Positions 44,295-57,808 are shown, counted from the first letter of the stretch. The stretch is DNA of 64,000 nucleotides from Lithobates sylvaticus (GCA_028564925.1 CM053026.1:602147339-602211338), one strand, 5' to 3'. Notes: generated by a model from the letters alone, not told the origin. Numbers and translations: made by a program.

Positions 44295-46088
44295 GAAAAA
44301 TGGCTTTGCAAATGCTGAATGGGGTCTATTGGAGATTTAAATGAGATTTAAGTAGGTTTCATTGCAGCATAGTTTAATTTTTAAGTCACAAAGGTGAACT
44401 AACCCTTTCAGGTGGTTGGAAAATGAGCTATTATTTATTGGTAATACTTCTATATACAGTCTTATAAATCAGTCTGGTAATTGGTGACATGGAATCATTT
44501 ATGAAACTTTGGGTGGATCTTATTCTTCAAATGAAACTAGTAATCTGGTTTTAGAGCTGACATATGTTCTCTAAAATTCTGCCTCTGGGGTTTGTTCCAT
44601 ATTGGCATGACTTGAAAGCTAACCTCGAGAACCTACAGAAGCTGTGAAAAGACTTTCAATGAAGTGGTACTAGCAGTATGACCAGACAATTTGACATGAA
44701 ACAAAGCCATTTTTTGTTAAATTACTCAACCAGAGACAACTAAAGCTTTGAGGAAAAAGCACAAGAATAAGTCGCAGAAGGTTTAAAGTTTAATCTTTCA
44801 TAATACTGTGTGATAGAACTTATTGAAACAAAACATTCCACTACATAAATGGTAGCAACATTTTCTATGCATAGATATTTTCTATTTATTTCATTTATGT
44901 AGCACAGGCAGTTCTGCACCTCTTTATATAGACCATTAGTCCCAGTTGCTTCACCTTGAGAAGTCTTTACAGTCTAATATCTAATAAGAGTCACACTAAC
45001 AAATGCACAAGCCTGTTTTAGTAGATCACATTTTGGGTTTGTCAGAGGAAAAACAATGCAAAACTTAAAAGAACATAAAACTGCCTTGCTGTCCTAATGC
45101 ATTCAGTCAATTTATGTAAAGCGCTGATTTTCACTGCCAGGCACTCAGTACTGTTTAGTTCGGGCACAGGGGCTAATGATTTCAGTGTTAGTCTCAGCAT
45201 AGAAGTTGCTGATGCTTTTATTGATGAAGCAAGTAAGTGTGGACGATATTAGCTTGGCCATTAGGGATTGAGGTTTAGTTAAAGTTAGGGTCAGGAGTTA
45301 AATTAAGGATTATGATTGGGGAAGTTGAGGTCAGGCTATGTTTTAAGGGAAGGTTAGGTGTCAATGTTTGATTTAAAGGACAGGTTAGGCTAATGGGTTC
45401 AGGTAACATGTAGGTTAAGTGATTACTGAGTAAGCTTCTTCATCTTTTAGCCCTTGCCTATGTTCCTGTTTGAGCTAGTACTGTGAGCGCTGCTCCAGGT
45501 TTCCTGTTTCAGGGTGATTTCTTACTTTTGCATCTGAAATCACCTTTGCATGCAGGGATTACAGTAGCGTCTCCCTACACTGTGTACATCAATAGAAACA
45601 CACAGCCCTAGCATGGCTAGCTGCTTCTCCCTCCTCTTCTCTCTCCCTTTTCCCTCCCTTCTCCAAGTTAATAGGCTGACTCTAGACTGCACTGTCTACT
45701 GGTAGCTCTTTTCTATGAAGGCTGGAAATTCAGGAAAGCAGCACTAGGAGAGCAGAAGTCAGCAGCATTGAGGCATCATGTACAGAGGGCTTTTAATCAA
45801 CATCTTTAGACACCTTTCCACCTGGCAGCAGCGTTTTGACAGGAAAAAAACAATTGAAACCTTTTGTAACACATTAAGGCAAGTTCTTGGGCATTAAGTA
45901 ATTTAATTGGCCAGAATAATACTTTATTCTGGCCATTGAAAATAATTAATGCTCAAGCACTAAAAGCACCTAGCGATAAACCCATAAAAGCATTTTTGCT
46001 GCCAAAACCATGCTGCTCCTGGATGAACTGGAAATTTGTTTTTTTTTTTGCCTCTAAACTCCTCTAGATGCCTGTGCATGTACACACA
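44295..46088. other. mostly unique AT-rich DNA
   Basis: A possible old SINE-like segment at 44885-45010 (ATTTATGTAGCAC, ATTAGTCCC, TTTACAGTCTAAT). Nothing coding. Confidence 0.35.
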
Positions 46089-46260
46089 GGGGTTGAGTTA
46101 CTAAAACTGGAGAGTTCAAAATCTGGTGCAGCTGTGCATGGTAGCCAATCAGCTTCTAACTTCTACTTGTTAAATTAAGCTAAAATAATCCTGGTAGCTA
46201 ATTGGTTTGTATGCAGAGCTGCACCAGATTTTTCACTCTCCAGTTTTTGTATATCAACCC
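46089..46260. mobile_element. foldback MITE (ACTGGAGAGT...CTCTCCAGT)
   Basis: The left arm GGGGTTGAGTTACTAAAACT through CTGGTGCAGCTGTGCAT is mirrored by the right arm ATGCAGAGCTGCACCAG through ATATCAACCC. Arms are ~50 bp. It appears nested in another repeat that ends near GTGCATGAGGCCTA (46340). Confidence 0.75.
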
Positions 46261-48511
46261 AATGAGCTAAGCAATTAGAGGAAACAAAAATGCCAGACGC
46301 TCCCAGGAGCAGCATTACAAGCGTCCAGTGTGCATGAGGCCTAAAGTTTGTAAAATGCATTTTAAGAAATAGTTTAATCTTCTAAAAGGGTACAATCCCC
46401 AAACCAGCAGCTAGCACACCATTAGATACAAAATGGTAATATAAAATAAACCCAAACTGAAGTGCAGCTCCCATAAAACAAAAACAAAACTGATAACAGT
46501 CTGGAGTGTGTATCTGTAATAGAATGTGCAAGTAAAAAAAAACCTCCACTATGAATTAAAAATAAAATAATCTTCTTATGGTGTAAAAAAACTCCACCAA
46601 GTGAAAAAAATACTGCCCTCAATACTCCCACTCTAGTGCCCAAATCAAAGGCTTACCGTAACTGTAGGACCCTTCACAATGAGAAGTCATATAGCACTTG
46701 AAAGTGATTAGCTCCGGCCCTTGATATATGATGTCGCCACTTCAATCCACCATATACAGTATACTGACAGACACTCAGGGAAATGTGCATGAAAATAAGT
46801 AAACGCTCTACATGGTATAAAATCAATGGTAACCGATATTTATTAAAAACAATACTACCCACAGGTAAAAAAACATAGACGATGCTGTAAAAGTCAAAAT
46901 GCCCAAAGGGAATACGCAGATAGTTTGCGGATTTTATGATGACATCAAAAGCGTGGGCTCTGCCTTACATGTTTCATCACATGTTTTGCCATTTTCCGAG
47001 GATTCCGAGTTTACTGAGGAAAGTTTATTTTATTGTGCTCAATGTGTAATGCTAAAAAACACTGAGGGTTTATTACTACTTTAAGTAGAAGGGTCAAACT
47101 AATGGATAGGCTTAGCTATGGGGATTTAGACTGGAGGGGAGGGTCACTTCACCTATCTACTTTTTTTTTCTTTATTTAGCAGCCAATAGTTACTACTGAC
47201 ATTTAATTGTGTAAGGAAATTGGGTCATTCTAGACAATCCTTTGCAAGAATGGGAAAGGCGTACATTAAAAAGTGAATTATAGAGGTATAACACTGTTTT
47301 ATTTACATTGACAATGCACCATTAATAATTAAAGCAATTCCCTGTTTCGCTCTCCAAAAAACATAGTACTTTGGGGTTTGTATGTTGTACATTCTTTCAT
47401 GCCCCCCACAATGTACTGCTCGCTCCCGAGAAACCAAGAGACAAGGGAAGAAGTCCCTAGAGAAACTTTGTTCTGTATACAGTACAAACTCTAGGCTTGC
47501 AAATATAAGCACCAAATAATCCATCCATACATTAAAGTGCTCCAAAGGTAAAGGTACATGGAAGTCAAAGTTGCAAATAAAACCTTGAAGAGAGCTCAGC
47601 CTACCTGAAAAAAAATTTGTTCATCAGAGCATTGTACGGTAGAGACTTAAGGAAATACACTCCCAGTATGCTTCCACTGGGCATCATAATTGCAGGTTGC
47701 AGGGAATTACAGAGACTAGAGATTAGGGTGCAATGAGAAATGTCTGATTTTACTACAGCTAAATAACATTAGTAGCTCTAGCTCACGGACTGCCCAAATG
47801 CATTGCTTGATATTGCTTACATTACATTACATCTTACTAGTTGTGTACCTTGTAGTTGCCTTATTGGATACTTGACTAATCTTTGAAGAAGTGGGAAGCT
47901 CTGTCACCAATCAGCAAAGAGTGGAAACATTTGTCAATCAAACCAGATTCTTGAACTAATTTCTTATAGCACTAAGTGTAATACCTTATGTTACAGGAAT
48001 AACATACAGACAGACAACTCACATGCGTGACTCATCACTCCTTCAAGTAGCCTACAAACCACAGTCTTCCTAGCAGATCTGCTGCATAACCACATCTAGG
48101 AACATGTTGCAATACTTGTACTTTTTTACTGGCTAACCAAGTCAATTTAAATGATCCTTCTCCCTAAAGATACTATATGGAACCTTCTCTTTTAATAAAG
48201 CTAAGGTGGATTTTAGCACAAGCCTAACAAATCCACATGACGTCCAGTAACATTCGCTTCCTGAGCTGGAATTCTATTTAGATGTTTTTTATAACATTGT
48301 GCCTGTAGCAGTGTCTGAGTTTTATGCAAGGGTCTGACAACAAAATGTTGTTCAAGTTATAGCAGTAGTAGAGTTTTGCACGGTGTTAGCCATCAATGAA
48401 TGCAGAACGTTTGAAGGTTAAAGCCCTGCAGTGAGATATTTTTCACCCCATCACTCCCTTTTTCTGATTACTGGATCAAATAAAAATATTATCTAAATGT
48501 AATTTTTTACT
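46261..48511. other. unique AT-rich DNA, some repeat-like
   Basis: 46420-47000 looks like a worn dispersed repeat (TTTATTAAAAACAATA, GTTTCATCACATGTTTTGCC) without coding potential. The rest is unremarkable. Confidence 0.35.
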
Positions 48512-48770
48512 TTAAGTGTAAATAAAGGCAGAACTTTATTTATTTTATTTTGGATAGAGTAAGGAAGGGCAAAACCCCTGTCGGTTTTCTTTGCCATCTA
48601 TGCCCCATGGGGAGATTTCCTTTCACTTCCTGTACCATAGCTAAAATAGGAAGGGAGAGGAAATCCCTCCAAAGTGAAGGAATCCCAGTGTGTCACCAGG
48701 GTTAGCAGAACGAGTCTCTTCATTTGAAAATTTCACCTAAAAAAAAGTTTTGCCTTTAGTTACACTTTAA
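48512..48770. mobile_element. T2/Kolobok-like MITE (259 bp)
   Basis: Ends TTAAGTGTAAATAAAGGC and GCCTTTAGTTACACTTTAA, TTAA at both extremes. The interior has GGGGAGATTTCCTTTCACTTC and an inverted partner GAGGAAATCCCTCC. Related pieces at 33640-33880. Confidence 0.8.
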
Positions 48771-49410
48771 CATTAGTCCTAGTCACACACTGCAGCCCCA
48801 GGTCTTCTCCTTTTCTGTTCAATCCCTGGTTGGGTCCTTTGGGTATCCACATTAGTGCCTGTGTGGACACTTACTATTGGGTGTCCAGTGGCAGGGTACT
48901 TTCAGAATCCAGAAGAGGACTTTCATCATCACAGGGGAATGGTAGGGGACTGGCAATATTGGGCTCCATCACATCACTGAATTAACAGTACCTCACACCT
49001 AAAATCAGGTGAGGGATGTGGAGGGGGGGAATGAGTGAGTTTATCTGGTATCAAGGTAAGGGGAAAAGGCCTAATAGGATGTGTTAGAGGTGGGTGGGAG
49101 GGAGGTTTTGGAAAAAATAGTTTTAGCCCTGAATGTGTCTTTAAGTGAAGCTTTATTGGCTAATTTAAATTATAAAAAATGCAAGATTATCATATAACTT
49201 GGATCTGTTTGTATACACATTAAAATATACAACTATGGAACAAGTGTTACTAGGGTAATTGACTCAGAAATAAGGATTCCATGCACAATTATAACTTCCA
49301 ATAACAGTCTTTTTCAAAAGCATTTTTCATTAATGTATAAAGCTTGACAAAGGGATCCAAGGTAACCCAAATACTTGTATCTTACTTGTATATTTAATAA
49401 CTTTAATAAC

Positions 49411-49927
49411 TTAAAGTGGTTCTTAAGTCAGCGACCTCAATTACTGTCAGCACCTTCTTTAAAACAATATATACAACTCGGTGTATGCGTTTTTTCAAAA
49501 TTCTAATCCTAAATACCTTAATCCACATTGCATTCTAATTTTGCAAAAACACATGCACTGAGCTAAGTATATATTTTTTTTAACAGAGGGGTTGCCAGTA
49601 ATTGAGAACAATAACTTTACTGACACAATAGTGGCAGAAAGGGGGGCAGAGACGGCTCACACACAGGAGCAGACAGGCACAGAGGAGGGGGAGAGAGGAG
49701 AGAGAGGAGAGCAACGGGCTGACGGAGGCACATAAACTGCCCACACTAATCAGGGCTCAGCAGCCATGATCACCGTGGGCAGGACACAGAGGGAGACACA
49801 ACAGCTGGCAGGATCAACCAGTTTTTTACAGCATACAAAGGGACAAATGACACCGCAAAAGCACTATGCGGTTTAACATGTTTTATAAGGAACAGGATCT
49901 TTTTTTTTAGGGTTACAATCACTTTAA
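49411..49927. mobile_element. T2/Kolobok-like MITE (517 bp)
   Basis: TTAAAGTGGTTCTTAAG at the left; GGGTTACAATCACTTTAA at the right. The middle contains a GAGAGAGGAGA purine-rich tract. Non-coding. Confidence 0.65.
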
Positions 49928-51627
49928 ATTATCCAAAAAGGCTCTCCCTTAAACTCTAAACTTATCCCAGTTATGTAAACCACCTAAAAAAGACCCTATA
50001 CTCACTCAGTCCTGTGGTGGAATGCCTTTCAAACACCAAAAAAAGAACTGTACATGGCAAAACAAAAAATCCCAATGAATTATTAAATCTATTGCTTCAC
50101 TTAAAAAAATGATATTATTACAATGTAGTATTTGATATAGTATATTTCAGTATTTTTTTGGTATTTGGAGACTGTATTTTCATAGACTATTTGCATTGTT
50201 GTGAATATAATATAGTGCTATCCAGTAATACCAGTGCTAGTTGTTTCATTTTTCAGTATGTCGGTCTCCAAATTAGAATACTTCCCCAACACCCCTCTTC
50301 GCAAGTGTCCAAACACAGACTTGCAGAAAAGGGGAGGGGTGTGTCAGACTAGTTCTGTTGATTACTGAGTGCACAGAGTCTAACTTTGATATATTTTTAT
50401 GTACTTTGCACAACTGCTGAAGGGTGGACTTGCTATTACCAAGTATATCTGACTGCACATCTATTTCTTTGACTTTAGTTTGCCTTTAAAAAATTACCAT
50501 ACTTTTAGAACGTCCATCCTGGGCCTTTTCCCTGTGCTAATCTTTCTTGTGCAGCCTATGCAGAACTACACTACCTTACAGTATGTAAGCCATGTATGTA
50601 TGGCCCATACTTGGTTGAACTCAATTGAAGGCCTGTGGATTGGCCTTCCACTGAGGTCAGTGGAATGTTGTGCTATCATGTGGCAGAATGCAGGCTTGCA
50701 CAGATTTGAAAGCTGTGCAGCACCCAACAGTTCACCCAGCACAGTGAAGAACTATATAGAGCTGCATCACAAAGGGAGTGCACTTTACTTCTAAATAAAA
50801 AGCAGGAGTTTGAAAAATGTAATCTATAATAGTTTTAATATAACCTATACAATGTAATCTATAATAGTTTTAATATAACCTATACAGTGCTAAATCAACA
50901 TACAACACAAATTAACTAGCTATTTGTATCAGGGACAAACAAAACACACAATATCCCAGTGTGCAAAGATTCATATACACGTTGTACTCAATATTCTCAA
51001 TTCATTTACATTAGGAAATGTATGCATTAATATTGTACCAGTATGATGTACTTGCTCTATCAAAGACAAAAGGCCTACAGTTGCAGAAATCTATGTTGAC
51101 CGTAAAAGGATTGTGTAAACGTTCTGCAGTGGAACGTGTAGGAGCTTATTTACAGATGTATAAAAATACATTTCATTGTGCACATTGTTGAGCATTTGCC
51201 AGCAGCTCATTTCTCCATCCCAACCTAAACACTGCTGCCCTCCAACATGGCATCCTTTGTCTAAGACAGTAAGAAAGTTTTATCTCTGCAACAATCTGTC
51301 AGCTGCTTATAGTATAGCAGGCTTAGCCAAAATACTTTAAAAGCAATACAAACCCCAGCAGAATCATAATTGTAAAGTATCAGATGAAAGAGCTTAAAGA
51401 TCCTACAAAGCTATTGATAACCAACTATTAGGGATAGGTCCGGAAGCACACATGGAACATTTCACTATGCCATTTTGTTTGCATAGATTCTCCAGTATGC
51501 TGGAAATTTCTTCATCTGACTAATTGATTATTTTTATGGGAAGAGAAAAAATTCCTTCACTTAAACATACTAAACAAGAGCCCATTCATACTTCTAAACA
51601 AAGATACCAGGGATTCCTTTTATCTAA
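49928..51627. other. unique AT-rich DNA
   Basis: Only the 35-bp duplication at 50816-50885 stands out. Confidence 0.4.
50816..50885 (+). repeat. exact 35-bp tandem duplication
   Basis: AATGTAATCTATAATAGTTT and the 15 following bases occur twice head to tail without a difference. Confidence 0.9.
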
Positions 51628-51990
51628 ACCAGACCCTGACCCTGGATGAGGGTTTGATATAGATGTTTATGGGGGACCCCACAAAAAACACTGTATGTGG
51701 TTTCCCCTACAAATACATACCAGACCCTTATGCTTGATAAGTGTCTGGTATGGATACCAAGGTGGACAGCCCCCCCCCCAATATTTTTAACAGATGCTGA
51801 GGGTCTGGTATGGGTTTTAAGGTCGAACCCATCGCAAAAAAAAAAAAACATTTGGATAAGAATATACCAGACTCTTATCCGAGTATGGAGCCTGGCTAGC
51901 TAGGAATGGAGGGGACAAGCTTGTGCCCCTCATGTACTATACCAGGCCACATGTCCTCAACATTGGAGGATACCATGACAAGGGCCTCGT
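51628..51990 (-). repeat. core module fragment, antisense
   Basis: ATACCAGACCCTTATGC, TGTCTGGTATGGATAC and GGCCACATGTCCTCAACAT, followed by AGGGCCTCGTCCTCAC, are the inverted counterpart of 2650-2990, with a duplicated CTGGTATGG hairpin. Confidence 0.65.
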
Positions 51991-53584
51991 CCTCACAACT
52001 CTGACCTGGTGCAGGCAAAGAGCTCTTCAGAATTTTGGAGCCAACTTTAACAATAAGGGACCGGTACTACTCCCCCAAGTGAATTAGCAAGGGGTACATG
52101 GTACCTCTACTCATTCGTAAAAAATATGCGAAAGTTAAACACAATAAACACACCTAACTCACATTGTCCGATGCAGATTCACATCAATCATGATGAATGA
52201 CACCTACCCACTTGCCGAAAGAAAAAAATCCCACCGACACAATCCAAATCCATTGCTCACTTGTTACCCAATGACATCGCTCAGTCTCCCAGGTGAAATT
52301 ACTGCCCAAATACAGTATGTGGCCATATTTGGTCAGTGTAGTCTGTGCTTTCCCTGTCCCTTTGTTTAATTGGCTGAGGATTCCCAGCCTTGCCACTGCT
52401 GCTGATATGGTTGTCAGAATAATGTTTAACTTCAGTGAAATTAGTAAAGACTTTCTGACATGTTGGTAAACATATGAGCAGAGACGAGAAAAGGGGATCA
52501 ACTTTCTAAGTCCAAAGAAGCAAAACGAGAGGGTCTATAAAGGCTTCTTGAGCAAAACTTTGAATTTTGTTTTGTTCGGAATCTTCCATTTATATACAAA
52601 GGTTGTGAGGTCAAATGCCAAGCACTGCAGTGTTTATATCCTCTGCAGCATTTGCCATTTTCTAAAATATTCATACTGTAGGTGTTAAATAAGTGTCTCT
52701 AGCTCAGTGTATGTTTCCAGGACAGTTGGGTATAGATCATACACAATAATTTATTGGGCATCAGAAGGACATAAACACTCCCTGATACCATGCACATGGC
52801 ACTTGGAGCTTGGTATTACTGAATCCAGGATCTCTACTAAGTGAAGGGAGGTGAACTGTAAGCGGAGGGAGGTGAACTGTTTCATAAACGTGAACTTATC
52901 CTTTAAGGACATCGGAAAATATGCACGTTTCAGGCAAAACTCTGCCATCAAACACAGACTACAAAAAAAAAAGAATGAAGGTTTCTTGTACTCAAGACTA
53001 CAATTATCATATTCTGACTTCTCCATCAAATCAATGTCTAGTAGCATGACAGGCATTTAAAATCCCACAGTTTATTCAGCTTGTTTAAACAGGTTTAATG
53101 ATAGCTGTTATTTTCATAATTTTGAACATAAAACGTACATCATTCACCTTTTTTTCCACAGACCTAGTAAACCTCAAAGGCCAGGTTCCTGGAAGAAGTA
53201 TCTCCTTCTTGAGTAGCACTGGTATGGTAAAACAAAGTTCACAGGCAACTGTGTCATAGTTATTTTCCTGTTGAAAGTTGGAATGAGCTTTCGGTACCAA
53301 GTTACATTTGGAATACCCAAAATATGCCCCATTTATATTTATGGGTGTTGTATGACAAGCAGACGGGGAATTTACATTCCTTTAACAATTGTAGTAGCTG
53401 CTTTATGCTTTCAGATATTTCAGCAGTGAGAGCTGTTTTTTAGACCAACAACATTATTTAAAATATCATTTAATATGCCCTGTCACAGTAAAGCACCGGT
53501 TTCTCATTTTATATGATCAGTATTAGATGGGGATTATTTACATTGTTTTCCAGATTGCTGTGGAAATATGGTTGATTCATAACA
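51991..53584. other. unique DNA
   Basis: No gene recognised. Confidence 0.4.
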
Positions 53585-54060
53585 TTAAAACAGTATTGAA
53601 CCCAAAAACAAAAATTGGATATATTGCAGCTTACCATTCCCAAGGGCTAAAGTGAGGGCTGTGTTAAAATTACTTTTCATTTTTTTTGCCTTTATTTTCA
53701 CCTGGTGATCCAGCCAGTAACACACTTCTTATCTAAAGCCTAGTAAACACTGGTCGAGTGTCAGCCGACCGCCTCTTGATCAGCGCTCTCAGCCAATGGC
53801 TGAGACCGCTGACCGGAGTGTTCTAGCGGGAGGGCTGCCCCCCTGTCAGAGCACAATAGCACAGAAGGGGTAATCACTGTACCAACATAAAATTGTTAGT
53901 ACAGTGGCTTCAGTTTGAGCTGTCAGTTTTTGTTGTTCAATCACTAAGGGTTGAACGAAAAAAAAAAAAAAAAGCTAGTGGGGTGTACCAGGCTTTAGAC
54001 TCTGGACAGAGAGCTGGCTAGCCGTAGTTTGTTTTTTTATTTTTGTTGAGCCCCTTCCTC
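53585..54060. mobile_element. T2-like MITE, left part, interrupted by another MITE
   Basis: TTAAAACAGTATTGAACCC through GCCAGTAACACAC matches 17442-17575. It is split at ~53736 by the insertion at 53738-53994 and lacks a right end. Confidence 0.6.
53738..53994. mobile_element. nested foldback MITE (AGCCTAGTAAACACT ends)
   Basis: Ends AAAGCCTAGTAAACACT and GGGTGTACCAGGCTTT. The middle has CGGTCAGC/GCTGACC-like inverted blocks and a 16-A run. Inserted into the T2-like MITE, so younger than it. Confidence 0.55.
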
Positions 54061-54236
54061 TGCAGGACATTGTATTCTGACAGCTGGACCCGTCTGTTTC
54101 AGAATGCACTGGTCAGCAGTTGCCACAGATGTATCTGTTTACATCCGAGTGCATCCAGGTTCCCCAAAAAATGGAAAAGGACGTTTTCTTTTCAATTTTT
54201 CAAGACCTAAACATGACAACTTGAAGGTAGCTTGAT

Positions 54237-55080
54237 GTAATGCAGAAGGATCTGGGGGTTTTGGTAGATCATAAGCTCAATAATAGCATGCAATGTCAAG
54301 CTGCGGTTTCCAAAGCGAGCAAAGTTCTTTCTTATATTAAGAGAGGTATGGACTCCAGAGAGAGAGATATCATTTTGCCCCTGTTCAAATCATTAGTAAG
54401 ACCTCATCTGGAATATGCAGTTCAGTTTTGGGCACCAGTTCTCAAAAAGGATATCGGGGAACTGGAGAAAGTGCAGAGAAGGGCAACCAAACTGATAAGA
54501 GGCATGAAGGAGCTCAGCTATGAGGAAAGATTAGAGGAACTGAATTTATTCACTCTTGAGAAGAGGAGATTAAGGGGGGATATGATCAACATGTACAAAT
54601 ATATAAGGGGTCCATATAGTGAACTTGGTGTTGAGTTATTCACTTTACGGTCAACACAGAGGACAAGGGGGCACTCTTTACGTCTAGAGGAAAAGATATT
54701 TAATCTCCAAATACGGAAAGGTTTCTTCACAGTAAGAGCTGTGAAAATGTGGAATAGACTCCCTGCAGAGGTGGTTCTGGCTAACTCAGTAGATTGCTTT
54801 AAGAAAGGCCTGGATACTTTCCTAAATATACATAATATACATAATATAACTGGGTACTAGCATTTATAGGTAAAGTTGATCCAGGCAAAATCCGATTGCC
54901 TCTAGGGGGATCAGGAAGGGATTTTTTTCTGGGGTATTTTTTTGCCTTCCTCTGGATCAACTGTGGGTATAGAATTGGGTATATTGGATTGTACGATATT
55001 TTTTATTTTTATTTATTATTTCTTTTTTTTATGGTTGAACTGGATGGACTTGTGTCTTTTTTCGGCCTATGTAACTATGT
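54237..55080 (+). mobile_element. 5'-truncated CR1-like LINE
   Basis: An ORF fragment (54240-54860) followed by a 3' tail with AAAATCCGATTGCCTCTAGG, TTTGCCTTCCTCTGGATCAA and a terminal TATGTAACTATGTAA, an 8-bp-type repeat typical of CR1-related 3' ends. The 5' end begins abruptly in the reverse transcriptase, as usual for LINE copies. Confidence 0.8.
54240..54860 (+). pseudogene. reverse transcriptase C-terminus of a CR1-like LINE (206 aa)
   Basis: Residues include KDLGVLVDHKL, LVRPHLEYAVQFWAP, LEKVQRRATKLIRGM, SYEERLEELNLFTLEKRRLR and WNRLPAEVV, the characteristic tail of CR1/Jockey-group reverse transcriptases beyond the polymerase palm. The frame is uninterrupted but lacks the endonuclease and the catalytic YXDD region, so it encodes no working enzyme. 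The first ATG is simply an internal methionine. Confidence 0.85.
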
Positions 55081-56056
55081 AAACAGTTACCCAGAAGCCT
55101 ATTTAAATCTGGCTGCCCATAAAGCCATGACATCTGTCCCGTTCAGCTCCAATCCAGCAAGGAATCTGTTTGCAAATAGTCTGCTGAATGTAGCAGACAT
55201 GGCCATGTAAAAAGAGTGTGAGACACAAGATTTAAGAGCACAAGTGTCAAAAATATATTTTATGCTGTAGTTTTAACAAAAACTATCACTGGAAACATCT
55301 GAACTCTATTTGGAGGGGGGGGGGGCACAAACTTTTGGCTTTATAGTGTAGATGAAGAAATATATATATTGGTCATTAATATGAGAAATCAGAGAGCAGC
55401 TTAAAAATATACAAGCAGCACACCAACTCATTGATCTAAACTTTGCTGCACATGCGTAGAACTTAACAGACAGTCCACACAATTCCATATTTGTAGCTCA
55501 GCTAAGGACATTGCGTGATCTGAAACAGTCAGTCAGTGAGAATATGCTTTGCCCTGCATTACCACTGTACAGGGTCCCTAGGAGTTCCAAGCTGTTGAGT
55601 GGGTTTCCTTGTATCATTGCCTAGGTAATCAGAAGGTGCTGTGAAGATTCTTCTTGGGGGGCCAAAAAATGTGTAGTTATCCATCTTGGCAGGTAGCTTG
55701 CATTTTCCCAACAGAGGAGCCCATGTCTGGTCTATGCAGAAATGAACTGGGCAATGTTACCAGAAACATAGTGGATTCTGGAAAAGACACAATACAAGCA
55801 ACAAGAAGAGGAGTTTGTATTACAAAGCATTACAAACTGTACATTTGAACGATTCTTGGAACTGAATAACTGCCATCAGTGAATATGTGGGAAGACGCAG
55901 ACCTTGGAAAACACCTGAGGTCTGTGAAAGAACACATTCTTTTATAACAATGTTGGAAGGAGGTTTCAAAATGGTTATTAAAAGATTTAAAAACTTGGCT
56001 GAACTTTGGAATATCAAAATGGGCCACCACACTTTAAATATATACATATTTTCACA
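55081..56056. other. unique AT-rich DNA
   Basis: Nothing recognised. Confidence 0.4.
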
Positions 56057-56289
56057 CAGTACTGTAGTTTTAGGCAGGTGTGGAAAAAAATGCTGTAAAT
56101 TAAGAATGCTTTCAGAAATAGGAGTATTAATAGTTTATTTTTTATCAATTAACAAAATGGAAAGTAAATAAACAAATGAGAAATCCAAATAAAATCAATA
56201 TTTGGTGTGAGAGGCCCTTTGCCTTCAAAACAACATCAATTCTTCTAGGTGCACTTGAACACAGTTATTGGAGGAATATGGCAGGTAGT
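56057..56289 (+). mobile_element. terminal fragment of a third Tc1-like lineage
   Basis: CAGTACTGTAGTTTTAGGCA, ATTAACAAAATGGAAAG, AATCAATATTTGGTGTGAG and CCTTTGCCTTCAAAACAAC follow the known left end of a widespread Tc1 group whose transposase lies antisense to this end. It stops near GGCAGGTAG, so only ~230 bp remain. Confidence 0.65.
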
Positions 56290-56599
56290 AGACATGTGCA
56301 CACTGAAATATTTTGTTTTGGAATTTCGTTTTCGTCTGAAAAATACATTTATTTAGTTACTCCCGAAATTCGTTTTTATTTATTTCGTTTTTCGTTAAAA
56401 ATTGCATTTGTCCGAAAATCCAAATGAATTAAGGTTGAATCTGTCATTGAAGGCTTATGGTGTCTGTCGAAAGTTCAAAGACGATTTGACGGAGCAGCTA
56501 AACCGTATGACTCTGTATAGTTTAGCTGCAATTCCACCCAATTCCAGCAGCAATCTTTCCTCTCTACGTCGAATCTTTCCTCTCTACGTCGAATCTTTC
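56290..56599. repeat. TTCGTTTTCGTT repeat ending in 20-bp tandem units
   Basis: Repeated ATTTCGTTTTCG and AAATTCGTTTTTATT blocks, then at least two units of CCTCTCTACGTCGAATCTTT running into the assembly gap. Confidence 0.7.
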
Positions 56600-57093
56600 N
56601 NNNNNNNNNNNNNNNNNNNNNNNNNNNNNNNNNNNNNNNNNNNNNNNNNNNNNNNNNNNNNNNNNNNNNNNNNNNNNNNNNNNNNNNNNNNNNNNNNNNN
56701 NNNNNNNNNNNNNNNNNNNNNNNNNNNNNNNNNNNNNNNNNNNNNNNNNNNNNNNNNNNNNNNNNNNNNNNNNNNNNNNNNNNNNNNNNNNNNNNNNNNN
56801 NNNNNNNNNNNNNNNNNNNNNNNNNNNNNNNNNNNNNNNNNNNNNNNNNNNNNNNNNNNNNNNNNNNNNNNNNNNNNNNNNNNNNNNNNNNNNNNNNNNN
56901 NNNNNNNNNNNNNNNNNNNNNNNNNNNNNNNNNNNNNNNNNNNNNNNNNNNNNNNNNNNNNNNNNNNNNNNNNNNNNNNNNNNNNNNNNNNNNNNNNNNN
57001 NNNNNNNNNNNNNNNNNNNNNNNNNNNNNNNNNNNNNNNNNNNNNNNNNNNNNNNNNNNNNNNNNNNNNNNNNNNNNNNNNNNNNNNNNNNNN
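56600..57093. other. assembly gap (494 N)
   Basis: Unsequenced. Open frames spanning it are meaningless. Confidence 1.
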
Positions 57094-57808
57094 CCCCATT
57101 GCACTTCAAGAACTAAATACAGAGCTTGCTTTATCAAGTCAATGCTTTACATCAGGTCAGTGACACATTTAGCAGTCAATGTGGTTAGTGGCATTCAGAT
57201 AGCAATAAACTATATGAAAAATGCATTGGGAAAGGATTATGCAAAGATGCACCTTGCTGATGTTTATTCTTTTAGAAAGCCTATAATAACTAGCAGAAGA
57301 ACAGAAGGTCCAAAACAGTCTGGAAAGCTTTTGGCCCCAGTCTGAAACAGACACCCTCTATATCAGAGCCATCTCAAAAACTTGAAAACGAAAGCAAATC
57401 TAAAATCTGATGCTAAAATATGCATTGTATTGTACTTGGCATCAGTAAAATTATAATACCAGGACTGATGGCCATAGTTGTAATGCCCCCATTTCAGATG
57501 CCTGTACAAGTATAATGGCAAATTTAAATGTCATTAAATATATCATTCAATTTAACATAAATTAATATATCATTCAATATCTAATTGTTAGAAATTCTGT
57601 ATATCACTACAGAACAGACAGACAGTACACAGTCCACATGGGCTTTGCTGCTTAACTGCAGACAGGAAACAGGAAACTTTATTATAGAGAAAGACATAGA
57701 GCATACCATAGATGCAGCTACAAACTTATAAACACTGCCATCTATTGGTTAAAGAATATATCTCTACTAAAAACTGATATTGATGTAGTTGTTGCATAAA
57801 ATACAACA
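57094..57808. other. unique AT-rich DNA
   Basis: Contains a small duplication of AATATATCATTCAAT (57537-57575). No gene seen. Confidence 0.4.

Noticed and set aside
46960-46995. Another hammerhead core
   Set aside because: GATGAAACATGT on the minus strand lacks a CUGANGA partner at suitable spacing.
55887-56171. 94-codon frame that resembled a transposase piece at first sight
   Set aside because: No Tc1 motif ([17 protein letters not shown]) is present, and it runs into the terminal repeat of an unrelated Tc1 fragment.
56402-57163. Frames of 171-253 codons across the gap
   Set aside because: They are composed mainly of N.
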